Assembly: GCA_964496575.1 (NCBI GenBank)
Contig: CAZCAC010000006.1
Location: forward strand, 62,001 to 126,000
Direction: 5' to 3'
Source: CAZCAC01 sp964496575
Lineage (GTDB): Bacteria; Planctomycetota; UBA1135; GCA-002686595
DNA length: 64,000 nt
Position 1 is the stretch's first letter; every line of letters starts with the position of its first letter. Position numbers and translations under genes: made by a program. This document shows positions 53,030 to 63,700 of the stretch, piece after piece. The notes under the pieces were generated by a model, which did no database searches, had not been told where the DNA came from, and saw only the letters and a list, made by a program, of their open reading frames with translations.

Positions 53030-54379
53030 CTACTCCGACTGATCCGAGACCGGAGGGATCGCCACAGGGATCGTCCCCGCGGAGCGGATGGCGTCGAGTA
53101 TGCGAACCACATAGGAGACGTGGACGCGGGGGTGGCACTCGAAGTTGACGCTTTCGGGTTGGAGACCTGCCAGCTGTGTGGTGAGGCCTTGGTCGCCATC
53201 GACGGGTATGCCGTTCAGCTCCAGCACGATCTTCGAGTCGCGGAAGCTCACGCGGACGGTCGGTGCGCCCTGGATCGGCAGTGTCTCGAGGGGGATGCAG
53301 TGCAGCGCGGCGACGTCCGCACCGGTCAGCATGGCGCGGATCCCGTGGGAACGATCGTAGCGCCGGCAGGTGAGCAGCCCGACGGTCGAGCGCTCGGGGA
53401 AGACTTCTCGGGCAACATCGAGCAGCTCGGCCAGGTCCTCGTAACGGTGATCGGAAGCCGGGGCGAGAAAGAGGGAGTTGTCCCGCCAGGGCTGCAGCAA
53501 GGGATGCTCCGAGGGAGTCGGCCAGAGCAAGTCGGACTCCATCAGGTGCAGCCCTTCGCGCGCGTCCTCCAGTGAGGTCGGACCGCCCTCGACCTCTTCG
53601 TCCGGCTCTTCGGGAAAGGGAAAACCCCACATGCCGATCCACGCGTAGTTCCCGAGCCCGCGGAAGCCAACGGTCCCATTCACTTCGAACCCGAGGACGA
53701 CCCCCGAGACCCAGTGGTCGGGGAACGGACTCTTGTAGGGATGGGCAGTCGTCGACTCGGGGAGCACGGCACGGTAGGCAGCGAACGTTTCGCGCACGAG
53801 GGCCGAACGCACCATCTGCGCGGTCCAGCCTGCCGCAACGACCGTCGCACCGAGCAGCAGGGCAAGCGTCGCCGCCAGAGTAGGCCCGGGTATCGCTCGC
53901 CTCAGGCGGGTCGCGAGAGCGAACCCGCCGTACACCAAGGAGCCGTAGACTACCGCGCAGGTGAGGAAGGTCGGCCGGGTCAGCGTGAGGTCGAACCCCT
54001 CCAGGCTCACAACTTCGATGCCCGAGGATCGGATGAATCCCAGCAGCAACAGCATCCACGCGCTGGTGACAATCGCGTAGAAGGCCAGCATCACACCCTG
54101 CCGCTCATGCCCGCACCACCAGATGCGCAGGAGCGCCAGGGTATTGACCGCGAAGCTCAGCAGGAGAAGGTCGGTCGTCGTGTGATACCAGCTCGGCAGG
54201 TCCCCTTCCAAGATGCCGCCTTGCCCCGCGAGCTCGTTCAATCCGGGAATCGCTACGAAGTGCGCGATGAGGGTAACGAGCGCCCCACCGAGCGCTAGCG
54301 GCTCGAAGGGGCGTGGCGGCGCGGGAATGCCGAAGAGGCGGCTGCGAGGGTTGCGGGGTAGGAGGTCGGCGGGCTTCAT
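53030..54379 (-). CDS. Membrane protein with ExbD/TolR-like C-terminal domain
   Basis: A 449-residue protein from the ATG at 54379 (a GTG at 54388 is possible). Five hydrophobic segments fill about residues 30-190 (for example LALGGALVTLIAHFVAIPG and LAATLALLLGATVVAAGW). The exterior part ends in an ExbD-like domain of about 80 residues: TVRVSFRDSKIVLELNGIPV, then VNFECHPRVHVSYVVRILDA and AGTIPVAI. ExbD/TolR are single-helix partners of energising motors; fusion to a five-helix membrane domain is unusual. No exbB or tonB gene lies nearby. Confidence 0.6.
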   Translation of the reverse strand: MKPADLLPRNPRSRLFGIPAPPRPFEPLALGGALVTLIAHFVAIPGLNELAGQGGILEGDLPSWYHTTTDLLLLSFAVNTLALLRIWWCGHERQGVMLAFYAIVTSAWMLLLLGFIRSSGIEVVSLEGFDLTLTRPTFLTCAVVYGSLVYGGFALATRLRRAIPGPTLAATLALLLGATVVAAGWTAQMVRSALVRETFAAYRAVLPESTTAHPYKSPFPDHWVSGVVLGFEVNGTVGFRGLGNYAWIGMWGFPFPEEPDEEVEGGPTSLEDAREGLHLMESDLLWPTPSEHPLLQPWRDNSLFLAPASDHRYEDLAELLDVAREVFPERSTVGLLTCRRYDRSHGIRAMLTGADVAALHCIPLETLPIQGAPTVRVSFRDSKIVLELNGIPVDGDQGLTTQLAGLQPESVNFECHPRVHVSYVVRILDAIRSAGTIPVAIPPVSDQSE

Positions 54380-54484
54380 GATCCTCACGCGAGGCGTGAA
54401 TCACTGTATGTCCGCAGCGCACGTGATGTTCACACCGATCTCGGTATTCCGGGGACCGCCGGTGCTGTTGCACGGGGCAGCCAC

Positions 54485-54865
54485 GACACGGAGGAAACGG
54501 AGAGCACGGCGGTTTCACACGGAGCTCACGGAGATACGGAGCGACACGGAGGGAACGGAGAGCACGGTGAGTTCGCGGCGGAAACCGAGATCACGGAGAT
54601 TCCGGATTGGTTGGATCACGGAGGAAGCTGAGGACACGGAGAGGCCGGGAACCCTACTCAAGGACAAGCCACACCGCTGGCTCGGTCGGTGCGTTCGACC
54701 CGGGTCATCTCTGCGATCTCCGTTCCCTCCGTGTCAAAACCAGTCTGAACTCTCCGTGGTCTCTGTCTCCGTCGCGAACTCACCGTGCTCTCCGTTCCCT
54801 CCGTGTCGCTCCGTATCTCCGTGAGCTCCGTGTGAAACCACCGCGCTCTCTGTTTCCTCTGTGTC
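54485..54865. repeat. Long inverted repeat built of ACGGAG units
   Basis: Arms 54485-54585 and 54765-54865 (101 bp each) are reverse complements with six differences seen by eye, including a core of about 65 identical bases. Each arm is a series of ACGGAG-type units (CACGGAG, ACACGGAGGGAACGGAG). The 179-bp spacer contains more inverted copies of the same kind. The element fills most of the 500-base gap between the ExbD-like and sulfatase-EEP genes. No gene or RNA family was recognised in the gap. Confidence 0.88.
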
Positions 54866-54895
54866 CTCCTTCCCACGAAGCGGTGACATGGCCAC

Positions 54896-57175
54896 TCAAC
54901 GCCAGCGCACCGTCGCCGTGACCGGAAAGTGATCGGAGGGCCAGCGCCCATCGAAACGCGTGCGGTCGATGGTGGCGGCGAAGACCTCGACCTCGCCGCG
55001 GAAGAAGACGTAGTCGATCTTGCCCGGACCCGGTTCGGCGCGGAAGCCGGTGAAGGTTCCGACGTCGGGTTCCTCGGGATCGCGCACCCGGAAGGCGTCG
55101 ACGAAACCGGCACCGCGTAACGTCTCGATCGGCGCGCTCGCCTCGGGGGCGTTGAAGTCGCCGGTGAGAAGCAGCCGCTCGTCGTCAAAGCGGGCCGCGA
55201 TGAGCCTGGCGCTCTCCAGTCGAGCCTCCGGCCCGCGGTGATCGAAGTGCGTGTTGGCGAAGATGAAGACCTCGTCGGTGTTGCGATCGCGAAGGCGCAC
55301 CCAGCTGCAGATCCGCGGCAGCGATGCGTCCCATCCCTGGCTCCCCACTTCCTCCGGATTCGGTGAGAGCCAGAAGGTGTCGCGCTCGAGTACCTCGAAG
55401 CGCTCCCGGCGCCAGAGCACGGCGCAGGACTCTCCGTCCGTTCCAGGACCGGCGCGACTCGGGCCGTAGAGCTCGTGGTCGGGCAACGCCCCGTCGATGA
55501 ACTTCGACTGGAACGACAACGACTCCTGCAAGCCCAGCAGATCGGGGTCGAAGGCTTCGATCGTGGCGCGGACGTGCTCCTGCCGGTGATCCCAGTGATT
55601 CTCGCCGTCCTGCGCGCGGCCGTAGCGGATGTTGAAGCTCATCACCCGCAGGTCGGTGCGCGCGACATCGCGATCCAGCCATTCGAGCGGCAGCTCGACC
55701 GGCTTCTCCGTCGCCTTGTCGACCGTCATCACCGCGTCCGCCTCGCGCAGGTGCTCGGTCATCAACGCGGCCAGCTCGCGGACTCGATCGAGCTCTTCGG
55801 GGGCGAGGTCGTTCGTCTCGCTCAGATCCGCGACCAGGTCGAACAGCTCCAGGTGGCGGTCGACGTGGTGGTAGATCAGCTTCCACGGCCCGGATCGCAT
55901 CGCCGTGTAGGGCGGCTGGTCGTAAGTGTTGGGGTAGTGCCAGAAGACCGGGCGCGGCGTCTCCGGCGCCGGCGCCGCGGGATGGCGCAAGAGCGGGACG
56001 AAGCTCAGCCCGTCGAGCGGCCCCTTCACCGCCTCGCGCGGCACGCCGGCCAGCTCCAGCACCGTCGGGAAGATGTCGTCGACGTGCACCACGCGCTCGC
56101 ACACGACCCCTTCCGGAGTGACCCCCGGCCACCGCGCCAGCATCGGCACGCGGAAACCACCTTCGTATGGCGTGAGCTTGTGCCCGCGCAGCGGCAGGTT
56201 GCGCGGCGCCTGGCTGGGCTGGCCATTGTCGGAGAGGAAAATCACGATCGTCTCGCCCCCAATCTCCTCTTCCTCGAGCAGGTCGAGCACGTCGCCGAGA
56301 GACTTGTCCATGCTCTCGACCATCGACGCGTAGGTCGCCTCGAACTTCGAAAGCCCCGCCTCGGCGTACTTGTCGAAGAAGCGATGGTCCTTCTCCCACG
56401 GGGCGTGGATCGCGTAGTGCGACAGGTAGAGATAGAACGGCCTCTTCTCGTCGATCGACGCCTTGACCGCGCGCAAGGCCTCGATCGTCAGCGCCTCGGT
56501 CAGATTCGTCTTCGTCCCGTGGTACTTCTCGAGGTGCGGCACGTCCCAGATGCGATCCGCATTGCGCCAGGCCGCGCTGTAGTCGTGCTCGCCGTGGTAG
56601 CTGCCCGGACCCCCCGCCGCGTGTCCGCCGATGTTCACGTCGAAGCCACAGTTCAGCGGCTCGGACCCCGGCGTGCCCTTCGCCCCGAAATGCGCTTTGC
56701 CGGCGTGAATCGTGCGGTAGCCCGCTTCTTTCAGGAGCTGCGGCAGGGTCTGCGCGTGGACCGTTCGCGGGATCCCCGGCTCCGGACTCAGCCCGTTCCA
56801 GTTCCACTCCGCGGCACGCACCTTGCCGTGCGCGTGGTCGGGTTGGACGTCCTTGCGCAGCGTCCAGTTGGTCACGCGATGCCGGCTCGCGGACTGCCCG
56901 GTCATCAAGCTCACCCGCGTCGGCGAGCAGACCGCGTACGCGTAAGCCTGGGTGAACTTCACCCCGCTCGCCGCCAGCCGCTCCATGTTCGGCGTACGGT
57001 AGCGGTCGTTGAGCGGAGTGCGCTCGCCGTGGAAGGGCACCGAGGTCTCCTGCCAGCCCATGTCGTCGACGAGGAAGACGACGAGGTTCGGGCGCTGGGC
57101 GTGGGCCGTGGACGCGATGAGGAGGAGCGCGGCGGCGATCCCCCAGGACCGGATCGAATGGAGGGTGTGTCGCAT
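54896..57175 (-). CDS. Type I sulfatase fused to an endonuclease/exonuclease/phosphatase domain
   Basis: A 759-residue exported protein (signal SIRSWGIAAALLLIASTAHAQ). Residues about 28-490 are a sulfatase: VFLVDDMGW, formylglycine site CSPTR at 83-87, AGKAHFGAKG, FLSDNGQPS, GGFRVPMLARWPG and WKLIYHHVDRH. Residues about 505-759 are a complete EEP domain: VMSFNIRYG, DLLGLQES (Glu ligand), ANTHFDHRG, LTGDFNAPE, KIDYVFF and WPSDHFPVTA, giving the metal and catalytic residues. The two activities are normally separate genes, so this chain may remove sulfate and phosphate from one substrate. The start at 57175 is chosen because it gives the signal peptide. Confidence 0.9.
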   Translation of the reverse strand: MRHTLHSIRSWGIAAALLLIASTAHAQRPNLVVFLVDDMGWQETSVPFHGERTPLNDRYRTPNMERLAASGVKFTQAYAYAVCSPTRVSLMTGQSASRHRVTNWTLRKDVQPDHAHGKVRAAEWNWNGLSPEPGIPRTVHAQTLPQLLKEAGYRTIHAGKAHFGAKGTPGSEPLNCGFDVNIGGHAAGGPGSYHGEHDYSAAWRNADRIWDVPHLEKYHGTKTNLTEALTIEALRAVKASIDEKRPFYLYLSHYAIHAPWEKDHRFFDKYAEAGLSKFEATYASMVESMDKSLGDVLDLLEEEEIGGETIVIFLSDNGQPSQAPRNLPLRGHKLTPYEGGFRVPMLARWPGVTPEGVVCERVVHVDDIFPTVLELAGVPREAVKGPLDGLSFVPLLRHPAAPAPETPRPVFWHYPNTYDQPPYTAMRSGPWKLIYHHVDRHLELFDLVADLSETNDLAPEELDRVRELAALMTEHLREADAVMTVDKATEKPVELPLEWLDRDVARTDLRVMSFNIRYGRAQDGENHWDHRQEHVRATIEAFDPDLLGLQESLSFQSKFIDGALPDHELYGPSRAGPGTDGESCAVLWRRERFEVLERDTFWLSPNPEEVGSQGWDASLPRICSWVRLRDRNTDEVFIFANTHFDHRGPEARLESARLIAARFDDERLLLTGDFNAPEASAPIETLRGAGFVDAFRVRDPEEPDVGTFTGFRAEPGPGKIDYVFFRGEVEVFAATIDRTRFDGRWPSDHFPVTATVRWR

Positions 57176-57237
57176 GAGCAGACGATACCGAGTCGCGGCC
57201 CGGTCGTCGGGACTCACCGCGGGAATCGAGGTGATCG

Positions 57238-60200
57238 TTACTCCGAGGTCGTCGCCTGGAAGGCCCCCGGCCAGCCGCCGTGGTTCTCGATGACATCGTC
57301 GATCTCGCGCGTGACGCGGATTGTCTCGCCGAGGGCGGCGACGATCTTCTGGTAGTGAGCGAGCTCGTCATCGCCGAGCGTGCGTCCCTTGCGGACCTCG
57401 AGCCACTTGTGGCAGACCTGATAGCCACCGACGTGGAAGTCCCAGACCTCCTCGGGCACACCCTCGAAGCCGATGGTGCCGGGCTTGGTGGCGCGATGGC
57501 CTTCCCGGGCCTTGGTCTTCCCGGCGTCGAGCCACACGGTCCCGTCCGACCAGCCGATCTTCTCGACCTCGGGGTTCCTCGGGCCGGTGAAGGTGGAGGG
57601 TAGATCGTCGAGCTCGGCCGATTCCATCAGGTGGAGAGCGACGAGGTCGCTGCCGAGGCGAGTGAGCTCGCGGAAGAGGATCTCGGTTGGAACCACCGGA
57701 ACAGGCGGAAAGCCACCGATGATGGCGTCCGCGTGGTGGGCTCGATAACTCGGGGATTGGAGCAGTGCGTAGACGTAGTGGAGGATGTCCTCGGGCCGAC
57801 AACTCTCGGGGAGACCGAAGGGCTTTGTCGACTCGACCCCCAGCGCTTCGGCGAGCGCGCTCAGGAACTCCCGCCCGAGGTTCGGATACCGATCCTGTTG
57901 GTCCGTCCCGGAGAGGTTGAAGTCACCGGGACCCCCGTAGAGATAGAGCGGGAATCCCGAAGCGTTGTCCCGAGTGGTGACGACGCTCTTGTCGGCGAGC
58001 GTGGCCGTGACCCACTGCCCATTGATCGTCTCCGCACGGTTCTTCCCCAGGGAGATCAGGACGCGGTTGGGCTTGTCGAGAACGTTCTGCGAGCAGATCG
58101 GCGCGGTCTGCCACACGAGCGTCTGGTGAAAGAAGATCCAGCGTCGGTCGAACGGACGATACTCGATCGTGCGCGTGTACTCACCGAGCTCATCGATCGC
58201 TCCCAGTCGCTCGCGGGCACTGGTGACGTTCCACCCGCGCTTGAGAGTGATACCGAAGTTCTCGCACAGCTCCTCGTTCGTGCCGTCGAAATCCTGGACG
58301 GCACGGACCTTGGCGATGGTCCGTTCGCGGTCGAAGTCGACGACCAGGTGATCTCGGTTGCTCGCGACCAGGGTGGAGAACCTGGGGAAGATCTCGTCGA
58401 GCGTGAAGGTCCGAACACTGGAGTCGGGCACGACTTCCTCGCGATCGAGCCACCAGCTCGGAGCCGCCGGTGTCCTCACGTTCCAGCTTCCATCCTCGAT
58501 GCTCAGCCCCTCCGACAGGAGGGTGTACTTGTACTGGCGGTCACCAACGAGCTCCTGTGCGTGCGATGAGCTGTCTTCTCCCGCGGCACGGCGCCGGCGA
58601 ACGAAGAAGGACACGGCGACGCCCTGCTGGATGTCGAAGACGTTCTCGTCGTGGGCCAGCCGCTCCACGCGGCGCGACTCCTCATTGCTTCCGTGGAGGT
58701 CGACGATGAAGCTCCGCGGGAAGTTCGTCGCGAACCACTCACGAAGCCCGGTGAGAGACTCGGACTCGAGGAACATCCGGTTGGTGACCATGCCCAGGAC
58801 ACCGCCGCAGGCCGGAATCCGATCAGCAGCGTAGCCGAGGAACTTGACGTAGTCGTCGTTCAGGTTGCGTTCCAGCTGCAGCGCGTTTCGTGCCCGAATC
58901 CTCTTCCCGTTCGCAAAGCGGAACTTCTCTATGTGCTTCTTGGCGTCATCGTCCAGGTTCATGCTGTACTGAGCGTACGGCGGATTCCCGAGGACGACGG
59001 TGAATCGTTGATGTCGCTTGACCAGGTTCACGGCCTCCGCCTCGTGCGCCAGCGACGGGGTCGCGAACGCCAGCGTTCCCGCGAAGTCCTTCGCCGGCTC
59101 CAGCGCGTTGGTCAGGTAGATCCGCGCCCGCTCGTCACTGTTGAAGTCGTACCCGGTCTCGAGCAGCCGGAGCCCGATCTTGAGGTGCGCGATGGCGTAG
59201 GGCGCCATCAAGAGCTCGTAGCCGTGAAGGCGAGGCAGGAGGTGCTCGGGGACGTAAGCGTTCCAGAGCGCCGCCAGCTTCTTCCCGCGGTGGCCTTCGC
59301 CCTTCCACTTCTCGGTCATCGTTCGGTGGATCTGGCCGATCACCTCGACGAGGAAGGTACCGGTCCCGGTGGCCGGGTCGAGGATCTGCACGAACGCCTG
59401 ATCGGGATCGGTGCCCTCGGGAATCTCGAGGTCCTCCCGACGCTCGACCATCTCCGCCCACGTGCTGATGTCGGCCAGCCCGTCTTCCAGGCCCAGCTCG
59501 GTGCGCAGCAGCTCGTCCACCGAGCGGACGATGAAGGAGACCACCGGGCGAGGCGTGTAGAAGACGCCGCGCTGCATCTTCTGCTTCTTGTCGTACTCCG
59601 CCAGAAAGTGCTCGTAGAAGTGGATGACCGGGTCTGCCTGCGGATTGCGGTCGCCGAAGTCGCGGACCACGGCCTCCAGGTGAGTGTTCGGGTCGTCCAG
59701 CAACTCGACGATCTCGCTCACCCCCAGCTCGTCGAAGTCGATGCCGGGTCCACCCGCCTGGCCACGCCGGCCCCCGACATGGAGGAACGTCTCCATCAAC
59801 TCCTTCAGGAAGGGGTTGGTCACCGGCATCTGCGCGGCCAGGTCGTCGGCGGTCTCACCTCCGGGATTGGCGATGCGCGCCGAGAGCAGGCCGTAGGCGA
59901 TGGTCTGCGCGTACATGTCGGCGAAACCGTCCGGATCGAGGTCGTGAACCAGGGCTTCCCGGAAGGCCGCCATGAGCCTGGTGAGCGGGCCACTCTCGGT
60001 CTCGATCGCGAGCGCCGTCCCGATGCGGTCGCGGATGGCGCCGGCGAGCTTGGCGAGCTCGATGGAGAGATTCTTCGAGGTGGTGATGACCTCGCGGTGG
60101 CGGAGGGTGAAAGCCGCCCGCCAGCTCTTGCGCCAGGCCTCCAGATCGTTCGTGTCGTCGGGCCAGGCGAGGTGCTGCGTCAGCTCCTTGGCCACGGCTT

Positions 60201-60690
60201 CGAGGTGCAGCGGCGTATCGAGGTTGTCCCAGCCGAGCACCTTGAGGGTGGGCAGGTCGGCGCTCGCCCGGGCCTCGGAGAAGTGCGCGAAGCTGATCTG
60301 CCGCTCCTCACCCTCGCCGTAGTTGGAGACGAAGAGCAGGTCGTCCGTGGCCCAGGCGGTGCGCTCCGCCGGATTGGCCGAGGCGCGCTTCTTCAGCGCC
60401 ACCTGGCTCAGGATGCGCCGGAGAGCGACCACGGGGAGACGCCGGGGTTCGAACTTGACGAAGAAGATGCCCCAGGGTTGGCCGGTGACGAGGGGACGCA
60501 GGCGCTTGATCTCCTGGATCTTGGCGGCGTTCCTCGCATCGATGCCCAGCTCCTCGGGAGTGTACTCGAAGGTCAACTCCTCGAAGTCGTCGGCGCCGAT
60601 GGGCCAGCCCATCTCGTCGCGCAGGTAGCGGACCAGGGACGTGAACGTGCGGATCCCTCTAAGCTCGGCTCGGTGGTCGGTCGGTATCAT
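57238..60690 (-). CDS. N6-adenine DNA methyltransferase with type ISP-like specificity tail
   Basis: An 1150-residue protein. The N-terminal third (about 1-350) has GQPWGIFFVKFEPRRLPVVA and helical regions. The methyltransferase core begins with GVFYTPRPVVSFIV, has the AdoMet motif DPATGTGTFLVEV near 440 and the catalytic NPPY near 568. From about 770 to the end the sequence (EYRPFDRRWIFFHQTLVWQ, GFPLYLYGGPGDF, FHVGGYQVCHKWLEVRKGR) resembles the target-recognition tail of type ISP enzymes such as LlaBIII. It lacks the Mrr nuclease and helicase those enzymes carry, but a helicase is encoded 28 bp upstream in the same operon. Likely role: marks host DNA at a specific site as part of a phage-defence system. 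Confidence 0.85.
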   Translation of the reverse strand: MIPTDHRAELRGIRTFTSLVRYLRDEMGWPIGADDFEELTFEYTPEELGIDARNAAKIQEIKRLRPLVTGQPWGIFFVKFEPRRLPVVALRRILSQVALKKRASANPAERTAWATDDLLFVSNYGEGEERQISFAHFSEARASADLPTLKVLGWDNLDTPLHLEAVAKELTQHLAWPDDTNDLEAWRKSWRAAFTLRHREVITTSKNLSIELAKLAGAIRDRIGTALAIETESGPLTRLMAAFREALVHDLDPDGFADMYAQTIAYGLLSARIANPGGETADDLAAQMPVTNPFLKELMETFLHVGGRRGQAGGPGIDFDELGVSEIVELLDDPNTHLEAVVRDFGDRNPQADPVIHFYEHFLAEYDKKQKMQRGVFYTPRPVVSFIVRSVDELLRTELGLEDGLADISTWAEMVERREDLEIPEGTDPDQAFVQILDPATGTGTFLVEVIGQIHRTMTEKWKGEGHRGKKLAALWNAYVPEHLLPRLHGYELLMAPYAIAHLKIGLRLLETGYDFNSDERARIYLTNALEPAKDFAGTLAFATPSLAHEAEAVNLVKRHQRFTVVLGNPPYAQYSMNLDDDAKKHIEKFRFANGKRIRARNALQLERNLNDDYVKFLGYAADRIPACGGVLGMVTNRMFLESESLTGLREWFATNFPRSFIVDLHGSNEESRRVERLAHDENVFDIQQGVAVSFFVRRRRAAGEDSSSHAQELVGDRQYKYTLLSEGLSIEDGSWNVRTPAAPSWWLDREEVVPDSSVRTFTLDEIFPRFSTLVASNRDHLVVDFDRERTIAKVRAVQDFDGTNEELCENFGITLKRGWNVTSARERLGAIDELGEYTRTIEYRPFDRRWIFFHQTLVWQTAPICSQNVLDKPNRVLISLGKNRAETINGQWVTATLADKSVVTTRDNASGFPLYLYGGPGDFNLSGTDQQDRYPNLGREFLSALAEALGVESTKPFGLPESCRPEDILHYVYALLQSPSYRAHHADAIIGGFPPVPVVPTEILFRELTRLGSDLVALHLMESAELDDLPSTFTGPRNPEVEKIGWSDGTVWLDAGKTKAREGHRATKPGTIGFEGVPEEVWDFHVGGYQVCHKWLEVRKGRTLGDDELAHYQKIVAALGETIRVTREIDDVIENHGGWPGAFQATTSE

Positions 60691-60718
60691 CGTCGCCCGT
60701 GGTCAGTCTTCCCGCCGG

Positions 60719-63700
60719 TCATTCGCACAGTTCCATCCAGCACTTCAACGCAGGCTTGACCCCCAACGGCGCATCGACGCGCTTGAGGTAGGTGTTCTTG
60801 ATGTGCTTCTCGACCCTGGTCCGCAGGTCGACCAGGGTCGCTTCGTCCGCGGCGCACTTGCGCGGAGTGTTCGGCTTGGATCGGATACTGGCGACGATCT
60901 CCCCGGCCTCCTCGAGAATCGCGTCTCGGTCGAGATCGTAGAGATACCAGCAGGTGTTGCCCGCATCCTGGGTGAACTCACCCGACTGCTTGTCCAGAGC
61001 GGGGAGCCGGTAGCAGAAGAAGACGCCCCGGGCTCCCCGCGCCAGGCGCTTGCGCCCGCTGAAGATGGCACCTGGGAGCCGCCGCAGGTGGTCACGGAGC
61101 GAGGGAACCGTCTCCAGCAATGCCTGGTACTCGAGGTGCATCTCCTCGACCGCAGTCCTGGTGCCCTCGTACGCCTGGTTGAACTCCCGGAGTGCGTCGT
61201 AGTCGTCCTCGGGGGTCAGCAGCTTCCTGCCCTCGATGCCGAGCGTCTTGGAGATCAGCATGGTCTTGTTCGTCACCGTGCGGTAGAGGGTGAGGAGGGC
61301 GTTCAGTTCCTCGGGTGGGAGGAAGTTCCAGAAGCTCACCTTGCCCCGCGACGAGGCCACATCCGGGTTGTCGGCGACGAGCCGCTCCTCGACCTCGGGG
61401 TTCATGCGCCGGTCCACGCGGCCGATCCGCTGCATGAGACGAACGGGGTTCCAGTGGATGTCGTAGTTGATCATCCGCGAGGCGTCCTGGAGGTTGAGGC
61501 CCTCGGAGAGGACGTCCGTGGAGATCAGCACCCGGATCTCCGTCTCGCCGGCATCGGCCAGTTCCGCCGAGGAGCTGCCGTTGTAGTAGGGCGAGAAGCG
61601 GCGGATGACGTCGGCGCGGTTCCCTTTGGTGGCACTGTCGACCTGCTCCACGCCGTCGATCCCCTCCTCGGCGAGCTGGCACCTCAGGTAGCGGGCGGTA
61701 TCGGCGAACTCGGTGAAGATGAGCACCTTCTGGTCGGCCAGCTCCTTGCTCCGGAGCAGACGGATGAGCTTCTTCAGCTTGTCATCCTTGCCGGGCTCGA
61801 ACTTCCGGGCCTCGCCGAGGAACTGAACGATCTGGTCGAGGTCGAGGAAGGTCTCCGACATCATCTCCTCGACGTTGAACTCCTCGCGGTCGCGAGGCTC
61901 GACAGCGTCGAGCATCTCCTGGGGCACGACATCCTCGTCATCGGACTCGGGGACGTCTTCGCCCCAGAACTCGAGCTGGCGCTGCGCCACGTAGCCCAGG
62001 ATCTCGGCATTCTGAGCCTTCCAGCGCTCGAGCCGGCTCTTCTCCGCCTTGCTCTCGCTGTGCACCTCGATGAAGGCGAGCAGCTTCTTCAGCAACCGGT
62101 CGCAGGAGAGCTCGAAGGCGGCGACGGAGCTCTCGAACCGCTTGAGGAAGCCCGTGCGGATGAGACCGACCACCTGCCGCTGGCGACCTTCTTCCATGGG
62201 GTCGATGCTCTCGTCCGGCCACCGGTACCAGGCCAGGGGATAGTACATGGGCAGGGTGAAGAGCGGGTTCTGGCGCCGGAACGCCCTCTCGAACATCTCG
62301 AGCAGGCGTCCATAGGTCTTGTGGATCGAATAGTCGGCGACCTCCGGAGAGCGTCGGTTCGGGAAGGCGGCGGCCTGACCCGTCTCTCGGAGCTGGCTCT
62401 CCCGGGCGTAGGATCGGCTTCGCTGAACGACCAGACGGCTGAAGATCTCGTCAGCGGCGAGAAGCTCTTGCGCCTCGGTCATGTGCTCGGCGACATCCGT
62501 CAGATCATGGCCGAGCGCCTTGCGCAGCGCCTTCTCCATGTTGTTGAAGTGGGCCCGCAGGTTGTTCACACCGAGCGTGCGACCGAAGTAGTCCTCTACG
62601 CCCCGCGTGAACAGCTCCACCATGTGACGGAAGTCGCTCAGGCGGTTGTTGATCGGCGTGGCCGTCAACATGAAGAGCGTCTTGGTGCGCTCCGTGTCGT
62701 CGAGCAGAGCGAACAACCGGTGGTAACGCGACGGTTCGATCCCCTTGGTGGGATCGCCTCTGCGGCCCGGATTGCGGAAGTGATGAGCCTCGTCGATGAT
62801 GACGACGTCGGCGAGCTCGGCGATGCGCCGGAAGCGCTCGGGGAATTCGCCCTTGCGGCCGAGGTCCGTGTGACTGAAGACGGCGAGGTTGCTGAAGTCC
62901 GCGTTGCCGCCGACGCCGCCGATATGCGGCAGCCACTGGCGCAGATGCGGTTCCCAGACACCTTCCTTGGCGCCCTTGGGGGCGAAGAGCACCACGCGCT
63001 TGCCCTCGTGCAGCACCAGCCGCTCGATCAGCATCAGGCCCACGAAGGTCTTGCCGAGGCCGACGCCGTCGCAGAGGAACGCCCCCCGGTACCTGCCTGC
63101 GACGTTCATCAGCGCCCGGTAGGCCTCCTGCTGATAGCGGTCGAGGGCCCCGAACATCTTCGACTGGGTCTCGTCCCATTCGGTATCGGTCAGCTCGTGG
63201 CCCCGGAAGAACTCCTGCAGGGCCTTCGTGTAGACGTCGAAGGGCGTGAAGGGGTGAGCATGTCGCGAGACCGTCTCGATGACCGCGTCGCTGACCTCGA
63301 CGGCCGCCTCCCAGTGCTCCTCGAACCACTCCTGGAGCTGGGCGACCTCGCGGGCGCTCTGGACCTGGATGTTCAGCTCGATGTTCTCGGACAGGCCGGG
63401 AGCGGTGAAGTTGCTCGAACCCACTAGGGCTTGTGAGCCGACCACCTCCAGCTTGGCGTGGGTGATGTACGCCTTGGCGTGGAACTTGTCCCGGTCGTAG
63501 ACGCGGCATTCGATCTGGCCGGAACGGAGCCCTTCCAGGATCGCGGGGATGCCGTTGAGGAACGGATTGCGCTCCTTGTCGACCTCGATGCTGTGATCGA
63601 GCACCTCGACGGCCCGGGACCGCACGGCCTCGAGCAGCGCCTTGTGGGTGCGCCGCGCCATCTCGGCCCCCATCAGGATGCGAATCTTCTCGAGTCCCTG

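Noticed and set aside
54485..54865. ACGGAG tract considered as a CRISPR array or a coding repeat
   Set aside because: Units are short and irregular and the arms are inverted; no constant repeat-spacer pattern and no convincing frame.
60641..63427. Open frame of 928 codons on the plus strand opposite the helicase
   Set aside because: Leu/Glu/Val-rich shadow of the helicase; all helicase motifs are on the minus strand.
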